25,253 nucleotides of DNA, taken from the IMG/VR virus record IMGVR_UViG_3300033153_006481, positions 1 through 25,253 of that record, one strand, 5' to 3'. The notes under the pieces were generated by a model. That model was given only the letters and a program-made list of their open reading frames with translations. It was not told the DNA's origin and ran no database searches. The stretch comes from a virus. Positions within the stretch are counted from its first letter, which is position 1, and every line of letters starts with the position of its first letter. The position numbers were made by a program, and so were the translations under genes. Shown here piece by piece: positions 15,249 to 22,457 of this stretch.

Positions 15249-15976
15249 GCCATATTAACATTGAGACTCCGCCAGAGGAGCTATCGGATGCGGTTAAAGA
15301 CTACCTTACCCGACAGTTTGTCAATACGAATATTGCACTGGGACAGTCACAGCATCTTGACCCTATAACGGTTATGCCATATAAGCCGCAAGCCGGTGAT
15401 AGTTACTTCTTTAGCATACCAGTGGAGCCTGACATAGATGAGGCAGGTTTCTGGGGGTATATAGGCTCTGAATGGGTGAATCTACAGAACCTAGGCCCCA
15501 TACCTCTTCCAGTACCAGCATATGGCGGACTTACCACCGATGCCTTGAATGTCATGGACCCGGTAGACCACTCATGGTATACCGTGTATGCGTTCCACAT
15601 TGCGATGCTGGATGAGCCGATAAACATAGTGCAGGATGTAGCCGGTAGCGCACTGGAGATTGAACAGGGCGGAACCTACAAGGTTGACGTTAACCTGACT
15701 ATTAGGCACCTTGCAGAGGAGCCTGCTGAGGGGGTAAGTCCTCGAGTCCTGCGCTGCAGAATATACAACCCTGATACCGGTCAGGAATATCCGTCAGTTA
15801 AGTTTGGCACACCCTCAGGAGCAGATTTGACACCCATGGTTATAGCCGCACAACTGGTAGAGGTGGCCGAGGGAGACAGGTTCGTGGTTCAGATTGGTGG
15901 CGGAATGAGCTATAGTGGCATAACCATAGGTCTCAATGCAGGCCATTTTACTATGATTAAAATATCACAGGAGTAG
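15245..15976 (+). CDS. Virion protein with jelly-roll-like C-terminal domain
   Basis: 243 residues from the ATG at 15245, which overlaps the nozzle-like stop; an upstream start at 15167 would lie inside that gene and is rejected. Residues 1-55 are helical and polar (possible attachment part). Residues 65-95 form a small strand-rich domain with FWGYIGSEWVNLQN. Residues 115-243 have the strand order and turns of a C1q/TNF-type jelly roll: GGTYKVDVNLTIRH, then V--RIYNPDTGQ, then VEVAEGDRFVVQIGGG, then AGHFTMIKIS. Such domains are common at fibre tips and in trimeric virion proteins. This may be a minor fibre or tail-surface protein. Fold assignment is by pattern only. Confidence 0.55.
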   Translation: MSHINIETPPEELSDAVKDYLTRQFVNTNIALGQSQHLDPITVMPYKPQAGDSYFFSIPVEPDIDEAGFWGYIGSEWVNLQNLGPIPLPVPAYGGLTTDALNVMDPVDHSWYTVYAFHIAMLDEPINIVQDVAGSALEIEQGGTYKVDVNLTIRHLAEEPAEGVSPRVLRCRIYNPDTGQEYPSVKFGTPSGADLTPMVIAAQLVEVAEGDRFVVQIGGGMSYSGITIGLNAGHFTMIKISQE

Positions 15977-15986
15977 TGAGAGCACT

Positions 15987-16418
15987 ATGAGTGAGTATAA
16001 AATATCAGTTGTTCCGGCCAATATGATAGAGTGTATATGGTCTATGGTGGAGCCTATACTTAAACGGCCGATTGACTTATCGCATGATGAGGTAACCTTG
16101 GAAGTGGCTAAAGAGGCTCTAATGAGCGGCGGGGTCATGTTAGTAGTCATAACTAAAGAAGCTAAGATTATAGCTATAAATACGTTGGAAGTACGGACTT
16201 TCCCGACAGGCAAGAAGGTATTATACATACCTTTAACTGGCGGGGATGACTTAGATTGCTGGATGGATGAGTTTATAAAAACTGCGACACAAATAGCTTT
16301 AGGTTATGACTGTACGCATGTTAGAGGTTTAGCTGTAAGAGATGGATGGTTGCGTAAATTAAAACATTTAGGCTTTGAGCCTATAAGTACAACTATCGAA
16401 ATGGAGATAGAAAAATGA
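15987..16418 (+). CDS. T7 gp13-like internal virion protein (GNAT-like fold)
   Basis: 143 residues after an AGGAG/GAGAG ribosome region. The pattern is a short N-terminal strand, a long helix (IECIWSMVEPILKRP), a helix EVAKEALMSGGVMLVVI, strands with KVLYIPLTGGDDLDCWMDEF, and the terminal block VRGLAVRDGWLRKLKHLGFE. The last part is the GWxRxLxxLGF pattern of GNAT-like proteins and of phage T7 gp13-type internal virion proteins. Acetyltransferase activity is not assured, as many phage members lack a clear acetyl-CoA loop. The position before the ejection proteins matches the order gp13-gp14-gp15-gp16 in T7. The stop overlaps the next start (ATGA). Confidence 0.7.
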   Translation: MSEYKISVVPANMIECIWSMVEPILKRPIDLSHDEVTLEVAKEALMSGGVMLVVITKEAKIIAINTLEVRTFPTGKKVLYIPLTGGDDLDCWMDEFIKTATQIALGYDCTHVRGLAVRDGWLRKLKHLGFEPISTTIEMEIEK

Positions 16419-17236
16419 GTGGTGGACATAGTAAGTCTGAGTCAGAAAACGAAACTGGCTTTAAACAAGATGTGTGGGGTCCTCAAAGCACTGCACTGAC
16501 ACAGATGTATGGCCAGATGCCGGGGGTATTTAACCAGACTAATACCGGCATACAGAGCTTGACGCCCGGAGCTACTGATTGGATGCAAGGTGTGCAGAAT
16601 CAATCACAACCCTTCTGGCAGCAACAGATGGGTGGTGGCGCTTTCGAGGGCATGGACTTGCAGAAAGATTATAGCAATGCTTTGGCCAGTGGGGGTGGAA
16701 ATGAGCAATGGCTGGACCAGTCAATTATGGGCGGAGAAGGTAATGACTATGCCGATGCTATGAAGGCTAAAATGACTGCAGATGCGACCAGAAACCTTGG
16801 CGGCAATATAGGTATGAACGACCTCAGAGCGTCCAATTTAGGTCAACCCGGCAGCTCACGTCACGGTATGGTAGAGTCTAACTTGTATAAAGACTCGAAT
16901 GACAGATTGATGGATAACATAAACACCATTGGCTACGATACCTTTAAGGATGACCAAGACCGTAAGATGGGTATTGCACGGAGAGCTGATACCTATGACA
17001 TGAATCGACTGAATAATATTTCTGGTATGATGGGACAGCAACAAAACGCTATGCAGGGAGGTTTGGGTTATGGGGGTCAGATGCAGAATTTGGGTATGGG
17101 TCAATTCGCGCCACAGATGATGCCTTGGCAAGCTGCAAATCAGTATGCAGGAACCCTCGGCAGTCCAACAATATTAGGCTCCGGGTCTATGACGGGTTCC
17201 TCAGATAGTAAATCAATGCAAGGGGGTGTGGGATAA
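16415..17236 (+). CDS. Probable internal virion/ejection protein, Gly-Gln-Met rich
   Basis: 273 residues. The N-terminus is polar with KSESENET, followed by a segment rich in Gln, Gly and Met. Residues 130-165 include GNIGMNDLRASNLGQPGSSRHGM, a Gly-Ser-Ser-Arg pattern seen in phage DNA-ejection and internal proteins. The C-terminal third is a flexible Gly/Gln/Met tract. There is no signal peptide or membrane span. It lies directly after the gp13-like gene, so a role inside the capsid or in the DNA-injection apparatus is likely. It is not close enough to T7 gp14 to name. The stop overlaps the next ATG (TAATG). Confidence 0.62.
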   Translation: MSGGHSKSESENETGFKQDVWGPQSTALTQMYGQMPGVFNQTNTGIQSLTPGATDWMQGVQNQSQPFWQQQMGGGAFEGMDLQKDYSNALASGGGNEQWLDQSIMGGEGNDYADAMKAKMTADATRNLGGNIGMNDLRASNLGQPGSSRHGMVESNLYKDSNDRLMDNINTIGYDTFKDDQDRKMGIARRADTYDMNRLNNISGMMGQQQNAMQGGLGYGGQMQNLGMGQFAPQMMPWQAANQYAGTLGSPTILGSGSMTGSSDSKSMQGGVG

Positions 17237-17595
17237 TGGGGGGATTCGCAAGTATGTTTGGGGCCGCATCAGGCGGTGGTGGGGGCATGGGAGATATGTT
17301 TTCAGGCACAGGTGCTGATATGAATAGCTCGTTCTCCACACAACCTAACGGCGGAGGTATGTCAACCGGAAACATGATGGGCCTCATGGGCGGTGGTGGG
17401 GGTATTAAAGACCTTCGCACTAAGGGGCTGGAGTCTTATCGAGATATGAGCCGCGGTGACCTTGGAGGACTAATGGGAATGGTGCTAGGTAACCAAGCAG
17501 GCTCCCGGAACAACATGAACTCTAACCAACAACAGAACCAGCGGTTTGGGTCACCGTATCAAAACCCATATGTAACAGGCTTAATGGGAGTGTAA
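17236..17595 (+). CDS. Gly/Met-rich low-complexity virion protein
   Basis: 119 residues; about 40 are Gly, and Met is frequent. Two poly-Gly patches (GGGGG near 13-17 and 52-56) flank a Ser/Asn-rich region. Residues 57-88 hold the only ordered-looking stretch, with a charged helix (KDLRTKGLESYRDMSRGDLGGLMGMV). The C-terminal part has NSNQQQNQRFGSPYQNPYV, like a disordered tail. The start overlaps the previous stop by one base. Composition resembles the preceding gene and suggests a flexible partner in the same injection apparatus or a spacer inside the capsid. I do not recognise a family. Confidence 0.6.
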   Translation: MGGFASMFGAASGGGGGMGDMFSGTGADMNSSFSTQPNGGGMSTGNMMGLMGGGGGIKDLRTKGLESYRDMSRGDLGGLMGMVLGNQAGSRNNMNSNQQQNQRFGSPYQNPYVTGLMGV

Positions 17596-17597
17596 TT

Positions 17598-18845
17598 GTG
17601 GGATTCTTTCAAGATTATATGGAAGGCATGGCAATGAGGAAGAATCCTCAGCTGCTCCAGCAAAAACTGAGTAATATAGATGCAGACGCTCTCCGAGGCA
17701 CTATGGAGGAGATGTATGGTCAGGAGGCCACACCAGCAAACTACCAGCAGCAGACTGTCGAGACTGAAGGTCCAATGCAGCCGGGGCAGGCCCGGGACTA
17801 TATGCAGATTAACCAGTTGGACCCGGGTGAAGTGCAGGCTCAAGAAGAGGTTGAAGGGTCAGGTCTCTTAGGTTCCTCTGGCAGCCCAGAGGAGTCACGG
17901 TATCTGCAGGCCCAGAAAATTTTAGGCATGTCAGGTCAGGGTGCTGGTATGAAGCAGCAGTCTAACTTGCTTAGCCAGATGCAGAACTCTATTATGAGTG
18001 GCAGTGATGATGGTTTCGGCTATGAGGAGTATGCAGCAGCTAACCCGGAAGAGCGGGCCATGTATGACCGGTATAAGGGTCGGTTTGATTACTCTGGCGG
18101 CGCACAAGACCCCTCTCAGGTGGCAGAGCATAAGTATTATCTGAGCTTGAATGATGCGGGTAAGAAAGAGTATCTGCAGCGTAAGCGGGCGGACCAGATT
18201 GTTGACCAAGGTACTTACAGAACCAATACTCGTACTGACGAACGGTATGATAAGAATATTATTGAATCGAAAATTCAGGAAGGGTATGGTAAGAGTGTTA
18301 GCGATAAACTAGAAGGTTATGCAGACTATAAGAACCAGTCAAGGGATGCTGAATCAGAAGTAGAGAGAATACTGTTTGACTTAGATAACCTTGAAGCCGG
18401 TGCCAACAAATGGTCAACTGGTTGGGGCTCCTTACTGAAAGATATCCCTGAAACAGAGGCACTGGATTGGGAAGAGCAGAAGAAGACTGTCCTATCGGCC
18501 CTTAGTCTGGAAAAAATGCTGGAGCTTAAAGCTGCATCACCTTCCGGGTCAACAGGTTTTGGCGCACTGAACGCGAAAGAACTGGAGGTTCTGCAGACCA
18601 ACCTCGCATCACTTAAAGGTGCTCAAAGTGCCCCTGCTATCCGCAGGAGTATAGGCCGTATCCGTACCCAGATGAAGAAAGTGGGGCGCAATGTCAGAGA
18701 AGACCGCGCTCGAAGTGCCTTGTGGTATAAGAAAAATAGTAAATATCAAGACAGGAATCGTGGGGGTAGGTATGAGGCACCTTCTGCACCTAAAGTGGGT
18801 GATGACCCCGCATTCGAGAAATGGCTTCAGGGCACAGGTGGGTAA
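17598..18845 (+). CDS. Probable ejection protein with conserved helical domain
   Basis: 415 residues starting with GTG at 17598, preceded by GGGAG (17586-17590) at good spacing. Residues 1-130 are helical and Gln-rich, with low-complexity parts. Residues 130-235 are rich in charged and aromatic residues (EEYAAANPEERAMYDRYKG). Residues 265-345 match a recurrent helical segment of phage internal or injection proteins: DIPETEALDWEEQKKTVLSA, then ELKAASPSGSTGFGALNAKE, then LEVLQTNLASLKGAQS. The C-terminus is very basic (residues 345-390) and may bind DNA. Membership in the ejection complex is inferred from position and this segment. Confidence 0.68.
   Translation: MGFFQDYMEGMAMRKNPQLLQQKLSNIDADALRGTMEEMYGQEATPANYQQQTVETEGPMQPGQARDYMQINQLDPGEVQAQEEVEGSGLLGSSGSPEESRYLQAQKILGMSGQGAGMKQQSNLLSQMQNSIMSGSDDGFGYEEYAAANPEERAMYDRYKGRFDYSGGAQDPSQVAEHKYYLSLNDAGKKEYLQRKRADQIVDQGTYRTNTRTDERYDKNIIESKIQEGYGKSVSDKLEGYADYKNQSRDAESEVERILFDLDNLEAGANKWSTGWGSLLKDIPETEALDWEEQKKTVLSALSLEKMLELKAASPSGSTGFGALNAKELEVLQTNLASLKGAQSAPAIRRSIGRIRTQMKKVGRNVREDRARSALWYKKNSKYQDRNRGGRYEAPSAPKVGDDPAFEKWLQGTGG
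18836..18842 (+). promoter_or_regulatory. Ribosome site that decides the start of the last virion gene
   Basis: AGGTGGG lies five bases before the GTG at 18848. An in-frame ATG at 18821 would lie inside the previous gene and has no ribosome site, so GTG is preferred. Confidence 0.5.
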
Positions 18846-18847
18846 CC

Positions 18848-20752
18848 GTGAACAGAGATGATGCATACAGACAGTTTAAGTATGAGCAATATCTTGCAGA
18901 GCAGGCGCAGGCCGAAGCTCCTATGAATATGCCCCCCTCGCAGGCAGCCCCTGCTCCAACTCCAGAGCGTGAGCTGTCTGTGGGTGATGAGATTATCGGG
19001 ACTGCAGCTTCCGCAGGGCAAGGAGCCACCGCTGGCTGGTTAGATGAAATCATGGCTGTACCTATGGCCGGTGCTGCACACTTGATGGGAGATGCTCCAA
19101 AAGGTGAATCAGTTCTTGATACATATTCCAAGATGAAAGACTCTATCAGGATGCGTCAGAAGCAATATGATACAGACAGCCCTATCCTGTCCAACACAGG
19201 ACGATTAATAGGTGGTGTGGCAGGTCTGGGTAAACTCGGTGCTGGTGGTGGTGCCTTGAAGGCAGGACTCACCGGCGGGGCTTATGGCGCAGGAGAGTAT
19301 GCCGGCGCACTGGATGATTGGTCAGATGCAGATATTCAAGATGCTTTGATTCAGACCGGCTTGAGTGCTGGTCTGGGTGCCGGTATGCAGAAGGGGGGTC
19401 AGTTCGTGAGAGATTGGCTTGCCAAGAGACCTGATGCAATCTCCAAGGTACTGCAAAAGCTCAAGACCAGTGTCGGCGCTAATGATGATATGCTTAAAGC
19501 CAGAGCTTCCGATATGGGTCCTGAGGCCTCTCTGGCTGATGTGACTGGTGATGTCGGAGTGGCATTCTCTCAGGGTGCTAGAGGCAGGGGCGGCATGCCT
19601 GCTATTGACGCAGTTGAACGAAATTTACATAAAGTAAATGCCGCTAAAGACCGTATCAAGACAGCCATGGGCAAAGCCACCGGCAAGAAGCGGGGGCAGT
19701 TCTATGAGTCCATGGACGCCCTTAAGACAAATAGAAAACAGAATGCTGAGCGGCTATATGGGGCTGCTCTGGATGAAGGCTCTGTCGTACCTACAAAACG
19801 TATGTTGCATATCTTTGATAATAATCCCATGGTTAAAGATGCTTGGGGTGATGTACAGAATACCTATGCCAAAAATGATTTACCTCTGCCTAAGCTGTTT
19901 GATTATGATGACGCAGGCAAGGCTATATGGACCGGCAAGCGGTTCCCTAACATGAGAGCCACACAAGAACTTAAGTGGGCTATGGATAAGCGCCTGAGAA
20001 CCCTCAGAGGCTCCGTAGACTCCGCAGGTAAGAAAGAGTACAGTCGGGCGATGGATGACTATAAGGATTTCATGGCTGATGTGAACAAACAGAATCCTAC
20101 TTTCAGAAAAGCTAACGCTCAGTACGCCGGTGACTCTGCGATGATTGATGCTCAGGAGATGGGTGTAAAACATGGTTTGGGTGGCGCTCGGGTTGAAGAG
20201 CAAATGGAATATATTAAGGGACTGAATAAATCAGAAAGGGATTCATACTTGCAGGGGGTTATGACTAATACCTATGGAAAACTGGGTGCAAGCCCTGAGC
20301 ACATGATGGGCAATATTAATCAGGCGTCGTCAGAGAATGCACAGCAGGTATTGAATAAACTGGTGGGTAAAGATGCTACTAAAAAGATTATGCAGCAGTT
20401 TAAGTCTGAACGCAGATACCGGGAGGTAGACTCTAAGGTCCGTCAAGGGTCTCAGACTCAGTTAAGAGCGCTATCTGATGAAGCCATGGGTAAGATGGAA
20501 GGTGACCTGCCCATAGAGGAGCTGTCCAGAATAACCGGTCTTAGAGCAGCGACAAAAGTCATTGAAAAGATGTTACCTAAAATGAAGCAGACTGACGCGG
20601 CAGAGCTTGCCAGCATATTGACTAGGCCCGGAGGCGTCGAGGTTGCTATCAAACGCATGACTCAAGGCGGTATGCCCATAGGTCAGGCAGAGAAACTGGT
20701 GGGTCAGCTTATGCGACAGAGTGCCGTTGTTGCACCTACCGTTGGTGATTAA
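18848..20752 (+). CDS. Large internal virion/ejection protein with Gly-rich hydrophobic region
   Basis: 634 residues from the GTG at 18848. The N-terminus is polar and Pro/Ala-rich. Residues 35-55 hold a GDEIIGTAASAGQGATAGWLDEI segment typical of this protein class in phages. A Gly/Ala-rich hydrophobic region follows (about 108-150, LIGGVAGLGKLGAGGGAL and GGAYGAGEYAG), with membrane-insertion character, as in ejection proteins that form a channel. Residues 165-620 are long helices with many charged residues and a coiled-coil look. No lysozyme-type catalytic motif is visible. It is the last gene of the virion block; its TAA overlaps the stop of the opposing helicase gene. Confidence 0.68.
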   Translation: MNRDDAYRQFKYEQYLAEQAQAEAPMNMPPSQAAPAPTPERELSVGDEIIGTAASAGQGATAGWLDEIMAVPMAGAAHLMGDAPKGESVLDTYSKMKDSIRMRQKQYDTDSPILSNTGRLIGGVAGLGKLGAGGGALKAGLTGGAYGAGEYAGALDDWSDADIQDALIQTGLSAGLGAGMQKGGQFVRDWLAKRPDAISKVLQKLKTSVGANDDMLKARASDMGPEASLADVTGDVGVAFSQGARGRGGMPAIDAVERNLHKVNAAKDRIKTAMGKATGKKRGQFYESMDALKTNRKQNAERLYGAALDEGSVVPTKRMLHIFDNNPMVKDAWGDVQNTYAKNDLPLPKLFDYDDAGKAIWTGKRFPNMRATQELKWAMDKRLRTLRGSVDSAGKKEYSRAMDDYKDFMADVNKQNPTFRKANAQYAGDSAMIDAQEMGVKHGLGGARVEEQMEYIKGLNKSERDSYLQGVMTNTYGKLGASPEHMMGNINQASSENAQQVLNKLVGKDATKKIMQQFKSERRYREVDSKVRQGSQTQLRALSDEAMGKMEGDLPIEELSRITGLRAATKVIEKMLPKMKQTDAAELASILTRPGGVEVAIKRMTQGGMPIGQAEKLVGQLMRQSAVVAPTVGD

Positions 20753-22164
20753 CTTTTCCTCCTCCAATAATCCATAATAGCTGACTTAATCGAGGTCTCA
20801 TCGGAGGCCTTACGAGCCAGCGCTTCCCGGACAACCAAGTCGGTCGTATTATCCATAATCAAGCGATGGACCATAACAGGCCGCTCCTGACCCTGACGCC
20901 ACAATCTGGCTATGGTCTGGTCATACAGGTCCAAAGACCAGTTCATGCCATACCAGACAACTATGTGGCCTGCTTGCTGCAGTCTATCCAGTCCATGACC
21001 CAAAGACCCGGGGTGACCTATTAACATGCTCAGTTTGCCTGTGCGGAAGTCCTCAATGGCCTGAGTGGCCTGCTTCTCTGTCAGCTTGGCAGAAAACCAT
21101 ACGGCATTAGGAAATTTTTTCAAGATTTTATGGGCGTCATGCTGGAACTCAAACGCCACAATAATGGGCTCCCCGGCAGACTCCTCGACTATATCCTCCA
21201 GAGCATCCAGCTTAACATCATGTATCTGCTCCCAGTCAGGCTGGCCGGGAGAGGTGTAGATAGCACCATTAGCAAACTGCAAGGTCCGGTTAATCAGGCT
21301 GGCCGCATTGAATACCTCAATCTGTTGACCTGACTCCAGCTGCACCATCATCTCCCGTTCGATATCGTCGTAGGACTCCTGTAGAGCAGGCGGTAGGGTG
21401 AGCATGATATCGTTCGTGAGCAGGTCTGGCATGTCCAGATAATCCTCCGCCGCCATGCTGATGGTGATATCTCCTATGACATTGGCTATGGCTTCAGCCG
21501 CCCCAAAGCCCGGAGCATATCGATATCCCTGTCGGTCAGTCTGAATAAAGTAAGATTGTTTGTAGTGCTCAAAACTGGACCCCAGACGTGCGCCACCATC
21601 GACAACCAGATACTGGCCGAACAGGTCAAGCAGACCATTGCTGGCCGGGGTTCCTGTCAGCCCAATTCTGCGCCGGATAAATGGCAGCATCTTCAGGGCA
21701 GCCTTGCCACGCTCAGCACCCTGCCGGGTCCGGGCGTTCTTCAGCTTGGAAACCTCATCATATATGACCATATCAAAGGGCAAATAGCGGCCCTGTTTCA
21801 GGAATGTTGTTTCCAGATATTTCTGCAGCCAGTTGAGGTTCTCATAGTTAATCAGGTAGACGTTGGCCTGCCGTCGGATAGCCCTCATCCGTTTGTCTGG
21901 GGTGCCATGTATCAGGCTGAACCTTAGCCAGTGGGTGTGGTCCCACTTCTTGGATTCCTGACGCCACACAGTCTGACAAACTCGCAAGGGTGCCACGATG
22001 AGCACAGCCCGTATTTGCAGGGTGTCGAATAGGTCTGTAATGGCTGTCAGGGAGGCAATAGTTTTGCCCAGACCCATGGCTTGATGGAGCATAGACTGGT
22101 CACTCTGTAACAAGTGGTCTACCGTGCGGACCTGATAGTTGTGTAATTCATCCCGTCTTAACAT
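20749..22164 (-). CDS. SNF2-type superfamily 2 helicase
   Basis: 471 residues with the helicase motifs in order. Motif I (Walker A) is MGLGKT at 30-35. Motif Ia is near VLIVAPLRVC. Motif II is DEVS (136-139) instead of the usual DEAH/DEAQ. Motif III is LTGTP (169-173), motif V is GSLGHGLD, and motif VI is QTIARLWRQGQ (416-426). All belong to phage SNF2-type helicases, which couple ATP hydrolysis to movement on DNA, probably in replication, recombination or repair. The start (22164) overlaps the VRR-NUC gene by 17 bases, and a weak AGGGA precedes it. It is the last gene of the minus-strand operon and meets the virion block tail to tail. Confidence 0.9.
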   Translation of the reverse strand: MLRRDELHNYQVRTVDHLLQSDQSMLHQAMGLGKTIASLTAITDLFDTLQIRAVLIVAPLRVCQTVWRQESKKWDHTHWLRFSLIHGTPDKRMRAIRRQANVYLINYENLNWLQKYLETTFLKQGRYLPFDMVIYDEVSKLKNARTRQGAERGKAALKMLPFIRRRIGLTGTPASNGLLDLFGQYLVVDGGARLGSSFEHYKQSYFIQTDRQGYRYAPGFGAAEAIANVIGDITISMAAEDYLDMPDLLTNDIMLTLPPALQESYDDIEREMMVQLESGQQIEVFNAASLINRTLQFANGAIYTSPGQPDWEQIHDVKLDALEDIVEESAGEPIIVAFEFQHDAHKILKKFPNAVWFSAKLTEKQATQAIEDFRTGKLSMLIGHPGSLGHGLDRLQQAGHIVVWYGMNWSLDLYDQTIARLWRQGQERPVMVHRLIMDNTTDLVVREALARKASDETSIKSAIMDYWRRKS

Positions 22165-22456
22165 AGGCTGTCCCTATAATCTTGGCACCATCAATGATGA
22201 GTTTTCCTTCTTTGATATCGTCCATAACAAACACCTTAACCCCATGCTCTCGTATACGGTTAATCTCTCGCTCCTGCCATGGCTCAAGGTCACCATCAGG
22301 AGACTTGAACTCAATCAGGAAGCACTGACCATGTCCGAACAGGATGCGGTCGGGGCCTCCCCTCACTCCTATGCTGTGGTATTTGCGAACAAGGAAGCCC
22401 TGCTCCTCTGCATACTCGCATACTGCGTTTTCAATCTTGGTTTCTTTCTTACCCAT
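22148..22456 (-). CDS. VRR-NUC domain nuclease
   Basis: 102 residues, the size of stand-alone phage VRR-NUC proteins. Key residues are E9 in the first helix (IENAVCEYAEEQG), then G-V-R-G-G-P-D36-R, then E49-x-K51 in LIEFKSPDGDL, then Q61 after W60. Together these form the PD-(D/E)xK-type active site of the family (E...D...ExK...Q). Members cut branched DNA; phage versions are proposed to resolve replication or recombination intermediates. AAGGA lies about 5 bases upstream of its ATG inside the end of the polymerase gene; only one base separates them. It overlaps the helicase gene by 17 bases, so the two are likely made together. Confidence 0.9.
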   Translation of the reverse strand: MGKKETKIENAVCEYAEEQGFLVRKYHSIGVRGGPDRILFGHGQCFLIEFKSPDGDLEPWQEREINRIREHGVKVFVMDDIKEGKLIIDGAKIIGTAYVKTG

Positions 22457-22457
22457 G

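Noticed and set aside
20725-20760. Possible bidirectional terminator at the convergent junction
   Set aside because: Only a 4-base-pair stem (CACC/GGTG) with short T runs; too weak to call.
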